Below, in pieces: positions 9,471-17,116 of a stretch of DNA of 64,000 nt. Source of the DNA: Pseudomonadota bacterium. GTDB taxonomy: Bacteria; Pseudomonadota; Alphaproteobacteria; Caulobacterales; Caulobacteraceae. The DNA lies in NCBI GenBank assembly GCA_018241995.1, contig JAFECT010000006.1, forward strand, positions 1 to 64,000, read 5' to 3'. Position 1 is the first letter of the stretch. The number at the start of each line of letters is the position of its first letter. The notes beneath the pieces were generated by a model. The model was not told the DNA's origin. It saw nothing but the letters and a program-made list of their open reading frames with translations, and did no database searches. The position numbers and the translations under genes were made by a program.

Positions 9471-10104
9471 GGCCGTCCCGATCCTGAGTGAGGAGGTCGG
9501 CCGCGTCCTGGCGCAGCGCTTGGGGCCGGATCTGGTGGTTTTCGACACCAGTCAGACAGGCCTGGACGGTCTGGAGCTCGCCGCGCAGCTCGCGCGGGCC
9601 CAAGGCCGTTTCCCGGTGGTGGTGGTCGTGGCCGGCCGGCCTGCGGGGCAATCCGTGGCCGAGGCCGCGCCTCGGCCGGAGACGCCCACGCCCGAGCCCT
9701 CGGGCGGCGAACGCTACGAGACCGGCATCTGGGTGACCGGTCGGCGCGGGGCCATGCGCATCGGCCTGGGTTCGATCGCCTGCTTCACCGCCGACCGTGA
9801 CTATGTGCGGGTGCGCGCAGACGGCGGCGAACACCTGATCCGCCTGCCGATGCGCAACCTGCTGCAGCGGCTCGATCCGGCCCAGTTCGTGCGCGTGCAC
9901 CGCTCCGCCATCGTCAATCGCGAGCGCGTGCAGCGCATCGAGCGCTGTCCTGGGGGCATGCTGAAGATCGTGCTCGATACCGGCCTCGGCGTCCCGGTGG
10001 CGCGTCGCTATCTGAAGGCGGTGAAGGCGGCCCTGCTGGCCGCGCCGGCGCCGTCCGCTCCGCCGGAACGCGACGAGACGGCCGCCGGCCTGGTCTGGGC
10101 TTGA
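9400..10104 (+). CDS. LytTR-domain DNA-binding regulator with an incomplete receiver-like domain
   Basis: The C-terminal half holds a clear LytTR domain (CFTADRDYVRVRADGGEHL, then FVRVHRSAIVNRERVQRIE), a beta-type DNA-binding fold. Before it, PDLVVFDTSQTGLDGLELA resembles the middle of a response-regulator receiver, with the Asp in VVFD in the phospho-acceptor position. The first third of a receiver is not visible: upstream the frame lies inside the 3' end of the M13 gene. The start is uncertain; I list the ATG at 9400 (234 residues), but 9349 (ATG) and 9424 (GTG) are also possible. None has a good ribosome site. Confidence 0.6.
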   Translation: MTPSLSVPVTSYISSPAPACGSGEAVPILSEEVGRVLAQRLGPDLVVFDTSQTGLDGLELAAQLARAQGRFPVVVVVAGRPAGQSVAEAAPRPETPTPEPSGGERYETGIWVTGRRGAMRIGLGSIACFTADRDYVRVRADGGEHLIRLPMRNLLQRLDPAQFVRVHRSAIVNRERVQRIERCPGGMLKIVLDTGLGVPVARRYLKAVKAALLAAPAPSAPPERDETAAGLVWA

Positions 10105-10113
10105 GGCGCGGCC

Positions 10114-10536
10114 TCAGGCCCGGGCGAGGGCCTTAGGCTCCGCGCCCGAGGCGATCGGCACCGCTTCCTGGATCAGGCCGTCGATGCTGTCGCGCAGGGC
10201 GATGCCGGCAGGGGTCAGGAACAGCAGCTTGCCGCGCTGATCGAACGGGTTGGTGCGAAGCTCCACCAGGCCCGCGCCGGGGGGCAGGGCGCCGGGCGTC
10301 GTCGGCGACGCCAGCCGGCGCGCCACGCGCGAGGCGGTGGCCTCGGCGATGCGGCACACCTGCGCGAGTTCGCACATGTTCAGGCCCTCGTTCTCGCAGA
10401 TGTAGAGGAAGGCCAGCACGGCGCTGATGTTGAGGTCTTCGTTGAGGCGGCGGAAGCGCTCCATCGCCTCGAGCACGGTGTTGCGCCGGCGCCGACGACC
10501 GGCGGGCCGGGCCTCGACGGGTTTCAGCTCACTCAT
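10114..10536 (-). CDS. MarR-like winged-helix regulator
   Basis: 140 residues. An Arg-rich N-terminus (GRRRRRN) precedes a winged helix: ISAVLAFLYICENEGLNMCELAQVCRIAEATASR..., then LVELRTNPFDQRGKLLFLTPAG, the typical MarR wing and C-terminal pattern (D-R-G-K...LT..G). The start codon overlaps the end of the upstream 82-residue gene by eight bases, so the two are translationally coupled. Targets unknown; two TTGCAA palindromes upstream of the pair are candidate sites. Confidence 0.78.
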   Translation of the reverse strand: MSELKPVEARPAGRRRRRNTVLEAMERFRRLNEDLNISAVLAFLYICENEGLNMCELAQVCRIAEATASRVARRLASPTTPGALPPGAGLVELRTNPFDQRGKLLFLTPAGIALRDSIDGLIQEAVPIASGAEPKALARA

Positions 10537-10777
10537 AGGTGTTCAGCCGGCCGGTATAGTGGCGCAGACGCGAGGCCTCGGCGGCCCGGCGCACCCTGGG
10601 CGCCCGGCGCGGGCGCACCGACATGACCAGGTTCGGATAGGCGGCGCGCAGGTCGCGCAGCATCAATTCGATCTGCTTCTGGTGCTCGGCGGCCGCCAGA
10701 TAGTCGACCGCGTCGATGTCGATGCTGATCTCGGTGCGGAACCTGATCCCGTAGGCCCCTTCGTCATCGGCGATCAT
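10529..10777 (-). CDS. Small hypothetical protein coupled to the MarR-like gene
   Basis: 82 residues from the ATG at 10777, preceded by GGGGAA. The N-terminal part is acidic (DDEGAYGIRFRTEISIDIDAVDYLAAAEHQKQIE) and the C-terminal part strongly basic (RPRRAPRVRRAAEASRLRHY), giving a charge-split protein. The frame is open further upstream but the extra residues are Arg-rich shadow. No family recognised. It is first in a two-gene operon with the MarR-like regulator and could be a partner or co-regulator, which is speculative. Confidence 0.6.
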   Translation of the reverse strand: MIADDEGAYGIRFRTEISIDIDAVDYLAAAEHQKQIELMLRDLRAAYPNLVMSVRPRRAPRVRRAAEASRLRHYTGRLNTYE

Positions 10778-10791
10778 TGAAAGTTCCCCAC

Positions 10792-10830
10792 TTGCAAACA
10801 AACCAGAATTGACTTGGCCGATGATTGCAA
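10792..10830 (-). promoter_or_regulatory. Paired TTGCAA palindromes upstream of the MarR operon
   Basis: TTGCAA occurs at 10792-10797 and 10825-10830, 33 bp apart (about three helical turns), both extended to TTGCAAA on the + strand. They lie just upstream of the 82-residue/MarR-like pair and could be autoregulatory sites. A six-base palindrome is short, so chance is possible. Confidence 0.3.
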
Positions 10831-10927
10831 AGCGGTGGGAGAATGCAGCAACGCCGCGACGAATGCGCCCGCGCCTGCGACGACCGGTCGGTTCAGTGAA
10901 CGCGTCCGACAGGGAGCGGCGCGGCAC

Positions 10928-10964
10928 AAAAAAAGCGGCGGCGGATGTGTCTATCCGCCGCCGC
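10928..10964 (-). terminator. Intrinsic terminator of the TonB receptor gene
   Basis: A perfect 12-bp stem (GCGGCGGCGGAT at 10935-10946 with its complement at 10953-10964) with a six-base loop. On the minus strand it is followed by a run of seven T (10928-10934). It lies 68 bp past the receptor stop codon. Confidence 0.9.
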
Positions 10965-11031
10965 AGGCTCAGGAGTAGGCATGTTCGGCCAGACGGCGGC
11001 GCGCCGGGTTGCGCCGCCGTCTACACCGCCG

Positions 11032-13995
11032 TCAGAAGTCGGCGGTGATGCCGATGAAGAACGTCCGGCCCAGGGCGTCGTACACCTGCGGGAAGGTGTT
11101 GCCGTTGCCGAAGGGCGGCGACGACAGACCGAAGTTCGAGGAGTCGATGATCGGCGGATCCTTGTCGAACACGTTGTTCACGCCGGCGCGCAGCTGCATG
11201 CCGTCCTTGAAGTTCCAGGTGCCCGACAGATCGAGGTAGCTGACGGCCTTGATCTTCGCGTCCGGGAAGTGCGGCAGGCAGGGGCCGCCGAAGCCGGCCG
11301 AGGCGGGCGTACAGATGTCCGCGCTGCTGGAGCCGATGTAGCGCCAGTCGGCCGAGAGAGCCATGTGCCACGGCGTGGTCCAGGTCGTGCGCAGCTTATG
11401 GCGCCACTTCGGCGTGGGCGTGCCGCAGGTCGCGCCGAACAGGCCGACGCAGTCCTGCACCGCCGAGCCCGGCAGCTGCTGGGTGGCCAGTTCCTTGGTG
11501 TAGGTGCCGACCAGGTTGAAGTGCAGGCCGCCGTGGTCGCCGAGGCCCCAGTCCGCGAAATTGGTGCGGTAGTTGAGCTCGATGTCCAGGCCCTTGGTCT
11601 TCTTGAAGCCGGCGTTGACGTTGCCGGCGGCCACGAAGCCCGCAGTGGCGCCGGTGCCGAAGATGACACCCGTGGTCGCCGCGCGATGCACGAAGCCGCA
11701 GAAGGTGGTGTTGCCGCCGACGCAGAGCGCCAGGGCCGTGGCCGGGTTCAGCGGGCCGATCAGGCCGTCCACCTGGATGTCGAAGTAGTCGACCGTGGCG
11801 CTGAAGCCCTTGATGAAGGTCGGGGTGAACACGACGCCGTAGGAGCGGGTGTCGGATTCTTCCGGCTTCAGGGTCGGGTTGCCGCCGAACAGGCCGTTAC
11901 ACTGCGCGGCCGGGCACTGGATGATCGAGCCGTACTGGCCGGCGGTGACGCCCATGTTCTGACAGGCCGCCAAGGAAGCGGTCGGCGCGCCGCCGGCGCA
12001 GGGGTCCTGGCCGGGGAACAGGCCCAGCGCCTGCGGGGTGAACAGTTCCACCACGTTCGGCGCCCGGACGGCGCGCTGGAAGCTGCCGCGCAGACGCACG
12101 TCGTCAACGATCTGCCAGTCGCCCGACAGCTTGTAGGAGTTGACGTGGCCGGAGGACGAATAGTCCGAGGTCCGGTAACCGGCTTCCAGGGCAAGGTCCT
12201 TGGCGAAGGGTGCGTCCTGGACCACGGGGACGCGGATTTCGCCGAAGATTTCCTTCACGTCGAAGGAGCCGTGGGTGGAAGGCGTAGCGCCTCCGGCGCC
12301 GGCCAGGTCGCCCGACGAGAATTCCGAATCGGTCCGGTAATCCAGCGCCTCGCGGCGGTATTCGGCGCCGAGCGCGATGCCCACGCCGTCCTTGGCCCAC
12401 GGCGACTTCAGGCCGTACTTGCCGAGATCGCCAGAGACCGAGGCCGAGACGATCTGTTCGGTGGTGGAACCCTCCTTGAAGCCCGGCGTGTCGAGATAGG
12501 CCACAGCAGCCGCGGTCGCGCCGTTGGCGTGGAAGACGTTGTAGGGCACGCAGTTCGGGTCGACGCCGCTGATCTTGGCCGTACAGGTGGGCGTGCCCGC
12601 CACGTTCACCACCTGCAGCGAACGCTGCAGCTTGGCGATCGACAGATCGTGCAGGAAGTTCTCGGAGTAAACAGTCGTGCCGAACTGGCCGTACACGTCG
12701 TAGGTCCAGGCGTCGGCGAAGTCGCCCTTGGCGCCCAGGACCAGCCGGTAGCTGTCGTGACGCAGATCGTCCTGACGCGGGCCGCCTTCGACGTTACGGC
12801 GACCGATGAACAGGGTGGTCTGCTGGGCGGTGGTCAGGCCCTGCGAGGTACAGAACGCCGTCACTTCGGCGGCCGACAGGAAGGGGTTGTCGCAGTTGAC
12901 CTTGAACTGGGTGCCGAAGAAGGCGCCCGAGGGCGCGATCTGGGCGACGGTGTGGTCGTCCATGAACATGAACGACGAGTAGACGTCCGCCCACGGCTTC
13001 ACCTGATAGTGGGCGAAGGCGCCGGCGGTGTAGCGCTCGTCAGGACGCTGGAAGTAGTTGAACGGCGCGAAGTTGAACTGGTTCGCGGCGCCGAAGGGCG
13101 ACAGGTTGCCGGCGTTATCCACGGTGAAAGACGGCTGCTTGGGAAGCACCACCGAGACGAACCGGCCGGGGAACGAGGTCGAGGAGCCGGCGCAGACGTG
13201 CGGGTTGTTGTTGAAGGTCGCAACCGAGCAGGCCGAGTAGTCGCGCTTGTTCTCGGTCACCGCCTGGGTGTTCCGGTAACCGGCGTAGGCTGTGACGTTA
13301 CCCTTGCCGTCCGGCGAAGAGGCGCCCAGCACGGCCGTGAAGTCCCAGGTCGCGCCGTCGGTCACATTGCCCGAGGGCACCGGGAACCCGCGGGCCTTGT
13401 TGATGGCCTGCGAACCCGCATCGTCGTTGTTGTGCTGATAGAAGGAGTACTGGCTGTCGAGGCGCAGGCCCTCGAAATCCTTCTTCATGATGAAGTTGAC
13501 GACGCCGGAGATGGCGTCCGAGCCGTACACGGCCGAGGCGCCGCCGGTGACAACCTCGACCCGGTCGATCAGGGTGGCCGGGATCTGGTTCAGGTCGGCC
13601 ACGGGCAGGGCCGGGTCGCCCGGCATCAGGCGCTTGCCGTCGATCAGCACCAGGGTGCGGGCCGTGCCGAGGCCGCGCAGGTTGACGGTAGCCGTACCGG
13701 TCGAGCCGTTGGAGACGTTGGCGCCATAGCTGGCGAACACCGACGGCAGGCTGTTGACCAGGTTCTCGGCGTTGGTCGTGCCCTGCAGCTTCACTTCCTG
13801 GTCGTTGACGACCGACAGAGGACTGCTTGAGGTCAGGCCGGGCTGCGGGATGCGCGAGCCGGTGATCACGACTTCCTTGACCTGAGCGGGTTGATCGTCG
13901 GCCGCGAAGGCCGGGGCGGCGGACAGCGCCATCAGCGCGGCGCCGGCGATAGTGGTAGAGGCCAGAAGGCCCTCTCGTTTGGACCGGATGGTCAC
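11032..13995 (-). CDS. TonB-dependent outer-membrane receptor
   Basis: 987 residues. The signal peptide (TTIAGAALMALSAAPAFA) is followed by the TonB-box region KEVVITGSRIPQPG near residues 44-57. The plug follows (NLRGLGTARTLVLIDGKR, then IDRVEVVTGGASAVYGSDAI), then a long beta-barrel ending in aromatic TFFIGITADF. It belongs to the large 900-1,000-residue receptors common in Caulobacterales that import sugars, peptides or other nutrients rather than only siderophores; no ligand can be named. Many Cys pairs occur in predicted loops. A terminator follows it and a 285-bp leader region precedes it. No transporter is adjacent. Confidence 0.95.
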   Translation of the reverse strand: MTIRSKREGLLASTTIAGAALMALSAAPAFAADDQPAQVKEVVITGSRIPQPGLTSSSPLSVVNDQEVKLQGTTNAENLVNSLPSVFASYGANVSNGSTGTATVNLRGLGTARTLVLIDGKRLMPGDPALPVADLNQIPATLIDRVEVVTGGASAVYGSDAISGVVNFIMKKDFEGLRLDSQYSFYQHNNDDAGSQAINKARGFPVPSGNVTDGATWDFTAVLGASSPDGKGNVTAYAGYRNTQAVTENKRDYSACSVATFNNNPHVCAGSSTSFPGRFVSVVLPKQPSFTVDNAGNLSPFGAANQFNFAPFNYFQRPDERYTAGAFAHYQVKPWADVYSSFMFMDDHTVAQIAPSGAFFGTQFKVNCDNPFLSAAEVTAFCTSQGLTTAQQTTLFIGRRNVEGGPRQDDLRHDSYRLVLGAKGDFADAWTYDVYGQFGTTVYSENFLHDLSIAKLQRSLQVVNVAGTPTCTAKISGVDPNCVPYNVFHANGATAAAVAYLDTPGFKEGSTTEQIVSASVSGDLGKYGLKSPWAKDGVGIALGAEYRREALDYRTDSEFSSGDLAGAGGATPSTHGSFDVKEIFGEIRVPVVQDAPFAKDLALEAGYRTSDYSSSGHVNSYKLSGDWQIVDDVRLRGSFQRAVRAPNVVELFTPQALGLFPGQDPCAGGAPTASLAACQNMGVTAGQYGSIIQCPAAQCNGLFGGNPTLKPEESDTRSYGVVFTPTFIKGFSATVDYFDIQVDGLIGPLNPATALALCVGGNTTFCGFVHRAATTGVIFGTGATAGFVAAGNVNAGFKKTKGLDIELNYRTNFADWGLGDHGGLHFNLVGTYTKELATQQLPGSAVQDCVGLFGATCGTPTPKWRHKLRTTWTTPWHMALSADWRYIGSSSADICTPASAGFGGPCLPHFPDAKIKAVSYLDLSGTWNFKDGMQLRAGVNNVFDKDPPIIDSSNFGLSSPPFGNGNTFPQVYDALGRTFFIGITADF

Positions 13996-14128
13996 AGTCT
14001 CTCCTCCTCAGCCCAGCGCTGGCCTCCCGAAGGCGCCGCCCCAGAGCAATGAATAACGGCCCGAAACGAAGGGACCGCGCAGGAGGGATACTTGTGTGAC
14101 GACAGCACAAGAAAGGAATTCGCGCTGT

Positions 14129-14141
14129 ATTCGGACCGAAT
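14129..14141. promoter_or_regulatory. 13-bp palindrome upstream of the TonB receptor gene
   Basis: ATTCGG-A-CCGAAT is a perfect inverted repeat about 134 bp upstream of the receptor start codon, in an otherwise AT-richer leader region (13996-14280). It is a candidate operator. No regulator gene is adjacent. Confidence 0.35.
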
Positions 14142-14280
14142 CGCGCCGTGGTCGTCGGCCAGTAGCGCTTATGGCACGAAGTAGATGCAGTCCGGCATGC
14201 ATACCATCGTGCAAGAATTCAAATGCCGTGAAATTCTATATCTTTAATCATGCGGAAACGCGTCGCGACGAGCCCGGATT

Positions 14281-14676
14281 TCAGTCGCGCATGCGCGCCA
14301 GGGCAGCCTTGGCGGCCTCGCGATGGACGGCCTTCACATGGGCCCCGACCACGGCCAGGGCGGCGGCGATCACCGCCGCATCGTCGGTGAAGCCGATACC
14401 CGCGAGCGCGTCCGGGATCGCGTCGATCGGCGAGACGAAATAGGCCAGGGCGGCCAGCAGGATCGCCTTGGCGTGGGTCGGCGTCGCCGGGTCGCGCATG
14501 GCGAACCAGGCGGCTAGCAGCTCTCCCGCGAACGGGATGTGCGAGACCACGCGCTGCAGCTTGGGCCAGAAGCCCGCCCGCACCCGCCGCTCATTGACCC
14601 GCTGCACCGCCGGAACAAGGGCGCGAGAGGGCGCCAGCTCCCGGCCGGCATCGAAGTTGGCTTTGCCTGCGCTCAC
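14281..14676 (-). CDS. YkvA/DUF1232 family membrane protein
   Basis: 131 residues. The core AKAILLAALAYFVSPIDAIPD (about 69-89) is the DUF1232 signature, followed by a hydrophobic helix rich in Ala (DDAAVIAAALAVVGAHV). The function of the family is unknown; members are small inner-membrane proteins. The N-terminal 45 residues are polar. The gene stands alone, divergent from the downstream-lying dehydrogenase gene. Confidence 0.85.
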   Translation of the reverse strand: MSAGKANFDAGRELAPSRALVPAVQRVNERRVRAGFWPKLQRVVSHIPFAGELLAAWFAMRDPATPTHAKAILLAALAYFVSPIDAIPDALAGIGFTDDAAVIAAALAVVGAHVKAVHREAAKAALARMRD

Positions 14677-14756
14677 CGCTACACCCTCGCGCGACGGCCG
14701 CGGCGTACGTTCGCGGCGACCTTAGACATAATGCCTCCGCACGCAGGGAAACGTCC

Positions 14757-15539
14757 ATGAAACTCGACGGATCGATCGCCGCAGTCGTCACCGGCGCCGC
14801 CTCCGGCCTCGGCGAAGCCACCGCCCGGGCCCTCGCCGCGCAGGGCTGCAAGGTGGCGATCTTCGACATGAACGCCGAGCGCGGAGAGCAGGTAGCCAAG
14901 GAGATCGGCGGGGTGTTCTGCCAGGTCGACGTGACCTCGGACGAGGGCGTCGACGCCGGTTTCGCCAAGGCCCGCGCCGCTCATGGCCAGGAGCGCATCC
15001 TGGTCAACTGCGCCGGCATCGCCATCGGCCAGAAGACGGTCGGCCGCGACAAGACCACCGGCGAGGTCCGCGCCCACGACATGAGGGCCTTCGAGAAGAC
15101 CATCCAGATCAATCTGATCGGCTCATTCCGCTGCCTGTCGAAGTCCGCCGCGGGCATGGCGACGCTGGAGCCCATGGAGGACGGCGAGCGCGGCCTGATC
15201 GTTTCGACTGCGTCTGTGGCGGCCCAGGACGGCCAGATCGGCCAGGCGGCCTATTCGGCGTCCAAGGGCGGCGTCTACGCCATGACCCTGCCGATCGCGC
15301 GCGACCTGATGGGCGAGGGCATCCGCGTCAACACCATCCTGCCCGGCATCATGATGACCCCCATGGTCGCGGGCATGCCCCAGAACGTACAGGATGCGCT
15401 TGCCGCCTCGATCCCCTTCCCCAAGCGCCTGGGCAAGCCGGAGGAGTACGCCTCCATCGTGCTGGAGATGGCCCGGAACGGATATCTGAACGGGGAATGC
15501 ATCCGCCTGGACGGGGCGATCCGCATGGCGCCGCGCTGA
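14757..15539 (+). CDS. Short-chain dehydrogenase, 3-hydroxyacyl-CoA dehydrogenase type 2 (HSD17B10-like)
   Basis: 260 residues. The NAD-binding motif is TGAASGLGEA (about 12-21), NCAG lies near 85, and the catalytic Ser-Tyr-Lys is seen in STASVAAQDGQIGQAAYSASKGG. The overall pattern, including the insert VGRDKTTGEVRAHDM and the end LNGECIRLDGAIRMAPR, is that of HSD17B10-like enzymes, which oxidise 3-hydroxyacyl-CoA or 2-methyl-3-hydroxybutyryl-CoA in fatty-acid and isoleucine breakdown. It stands alone here and is followed by palindromic hairpins. Confidence 0.9.
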   Translation: MKLDGSIAAVVTGAASGLGEATARALAAQGCKVAIFDMNAERGEQVAKEIGGVFCQVDVTSDEGVDAGFAKARAAHGQERILVNCAGIAIGQKTVGRDKTTGEVRAHDMRAFEKTIQINLIGSFRCLSKSAAGMATLEPMEDGERGLIVSTASVAAQDGQIGQAAYSASKGGVYAMTLPIARDLMGEGIRVNTILPGIMMTPMVAGMPQNVQDALAASIPFPKRLGKPEEYASIVLEMARNGYLNGECIRLDGAIRMAPR

Positions 15540-15546
15540 CCCTTCA

Positions 15547-15570
15547 GGGCCAAGCGATGCCGCTTGGCCC
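15547..15570 (+). terminator. Hairpin after the dehydrogenase gene
   Basis: A perfect 10-bp stem (GGGCCAAGCG at 15547-15556 with CGCTTGGCCC at 15561-15570) with an ATGC loop, eight bases after the stop codon. There is no T-run, so it may be a Rho-type end, an mRNA-stabilising hairpin or a weak terminator. Confidence 0.5.
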
Positions 15571-15598
15571 GCCCGGAAGGGTCAGAATTCCAAGTGGA

Positions 15599-15648
15599 GG
15601 AGCATGTCCGGGCGCGGAAGTGGCGGCCACTTCCGCATGACATGCTCC
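15599..15648. repeat. Two-tier palindromic element (REP-like)
   Basis: An outer 10-bp stem (GGAGCATGTC at 15599-15608 with GACATGCTCC at 15639-15648) encloses an inner 10-bp stem (GCGGAAGTGG at 15614-15623 with CCACTTCCGC at 15627-15636) around a three-base loop. The internal bulges are five and two bases. Such extragenic palindromes usually occur in many copies per genome, but only one copy of this exact form is seen in the window. Confidence 0.7.
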
Positions 15649-15757
15649 GGCTCGCGAAATTCCTTTCAAGAGGGGGCTTGCGGGCGGCTCAGGTCGTCGC
15701 CTATAAGGCCCGCCTCGCACGAGACGGGGCCGCGAGGCTCCAACTGTCTCACGGAGC

Positions 15758-15832
15758 GCGGGCGTAGCTCAGGGGTAGAGCACAACCTTGCCAAGGTTGG
15801 GGTCGGGCGTTCGAATCGCCTCGCCCGCTCCA
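15758..15832 (+). tRNA. tRNA-Gly (anticodon GCC)
   Basis: A complete cloverleaf: acceptor stem GCGGGCG pairs with CGCCCGC, the D-loop includes AGCTCAGGGGTAGAGC, the anticodon stem ACCTT-GCC-AAGGT has GCC at 15790-15792, and the T-arm includes GTTCGAATC. The 3' CCA is encoded (15830-15832). No integrase or attachment-site repeat is seen beside it. Confidence 0.97.
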
Positions 15833-15867
15833 TTTTCTTCACATCGAGATGACTAACTCGCCCATGC

Positions 15868-15890
15868 GGCGAGCGGTTTGACTGCTCGCC
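15868..15890 (+). terminator. Hairpin between the tRNA and the next gene
   Basis: A seven-base stem (GGCGAGC at 15868-15874 with GCTCGCC at 15884-15890) with a nine-base loop, 36 bp after the tRNA. There is no T-run. It may aid 3' processing or termination of the tRNA transcript. Confidence 0.35.
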
Positions 15891-15947
15891 CATTGTGCGA
15901 CTCACGGTTACGTGCCTAGCTTGGCCGGATAGCCGTGGAGGTGGCGC

Positions 15948-16991
15948 GTGACCCGTCGTGATCTGTCTCTGGGGACGATCGAGCGCATCGCGCTCGTTCC
16001 GATGCGGGCGCTGGCGGCGCTGCTCGTGGGCCTGATGGCGCTGACCGTGGCGAGCGCCGCGGCGGCTCAGCCGGCGCCGGCCGGACCAACCACCGTCACT
16101 ACGCCTAAGGTGGTCGCCTTCACCGGCGAGATCGCCGCCGTGGGGCCGCGCGGGACCAGCATCACCATCAAGGACGTAGCCAAGCCCCTGTCGGTGCCCG
16201 ATCCGGCCGCCCAGGCCCTGCTGGCCCAGGCTCATCCTGGCGACACTGTGCATGGGCAGACCGACGACGCCCTGGCCCCCACCACCATGAACAAGGTCAA
16301 TTCCGTCACCCGGCCGGTCGACGCCATGACGCGCGCGATCACCCTGGTGGTCAGCCTTCTGGTGCTGCTGCTGTTGGCGGCGATCGTCACCCGTTTCAGG
16401 CCGCAGGACTTCCTGATCGGCGTCGACGGCAAGTACAGCAACTCCCAGGTCCAGTTGACCCTGTGGTTCGGGGTGGTGGCGGTGGTCTATGCCTCGGCCG
16501 TGGTGCTGCGCATCTTCGAGTTCGGCTGGGACTATGTGGGTGGCGTGGGCGTCACCGAGAACCTGATCCTGCTGACGGGCCTGAGCGCCTTCACCTTCGG
16601 CGGCGCCAAGGTGATCGCCAGCCAAAAGGCCGCGTCTGCAGCAGCGGCCGCCGCCGCGCCCCCCGTCGCTCCCGTCGCCGGCGCCGCTGCGGTCCCGGCC
16701 GCGCCGGCTCCTGCGCCCGTGGCGCCTGTCTCTGCCGCGCCGGCCAGCCTGGTGAAGGACCTGGTCTCCAACGCCGCCGGCGCGCCCGACCTCGGCGACT
16801 TCCAGATGATCCTGATCACCCTGGCGGCGGTGGTGATCTTTGCGGTGAACTGCTTCGTCTATCTGGGACGGCTGCCGCTGGAGGCGATCACCACCCTGCC
16901 GGATGTCGACACCACGCTGCTGTCGGCCTTCGGCCTGGGCCAGGGGGCCTATCTGATCAAGAAGGCCGCGCTGCCGCCCAATCAGGGTTGA
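15948..16991 (+). CDS. Hypothetical membrane protein with Ala/Pro-rich linker
   Basis: 347 residues from a GTG at 15948 with GGAGG six bases upstream. A signal-anchor-like segment (ALAALLVGLMALTVASAAAA) is followed by a small beta-rich domain (VVAFTGEIAAVGPRGTSITI). Three central membrane segments follow (ITLVVSLLVLLLLAAIV; LWFGVVAVVYASAVVL; LILLTGLSAFTFGGAKVIA), then a 50-residue Ala/Pro/Val linker, then a final helix (LITLAAVVIFAVNCFVYLG) and LSAFGLGQGAYLIKKAALP. The layout resembles gated or scaffold membrane proteins but no family is recognised. It is single, between the tRNA and the hybrid kinase. Confidence 0.7.
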   Translation: MTRRDLSLGTIERIALVPMRALAALLVGLMALTVASAAAAQPAPAGPTTVTTPKVVAFTGEIAAVGPRGTSITIKDVAKPLSVPDPAAQALLAQAHPGDTVHGQTDDALAPTTMNKVNSVTRPVDAMTRAITLVVSLLVLLLLAAIVTRFRPQDFLIGVDGKYSNSQVQLTLWFGVVAVVYASAVVLRIFEFGWDYVGGVGVTENLILLTGLSAFTFGGAKVIASQKAASAAAAAAAPPVAPVAGAAAVPAAPAPAPVAPVSAAPASLVKDLVSNAAGAPDLGDFQMILITLAAVVIFAVNCFVYLGRLPLEAITTLPDVDTTLLSAFGLGQGAYLIKKAALPPNQG

Positions 16992-17009
16992 GGGGGCAAC
17001 CCCCTCTTT
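16990..17009 (+). terminator. Short terminator overlapping the stop codon
   Basis: GAGGGGG (16990-16996) pairs with CCCCCTC (17000-17006) around a CAA loop, followed by TTTCC. The stem begins within the stop codon of the preceding gene. Confidence 0.7.
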
Positions 17010-17116
17010 CCCCTAACGTTTCCGAGAGGTCACGTGCGCGGGCGTAAAACCTGCGCTATGGCCCTTCCACGGTCCGGCTCTTGCAGTTTCCCGCCAGGAT
17101 CGCGAGGACGGGCTGC

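Noticed and set aside
10945..13830. 961-residue open frame antisense to the TonB receptor
   Set aside because: GC-rich antisense shadow: no domain, no ribosome site, composition typical of the complement of a coding strand.
15758..15832. tRNA-linked integration site
   Set aside because: No integrase, and no repeat of the tRNA 3' end is seen in the window.
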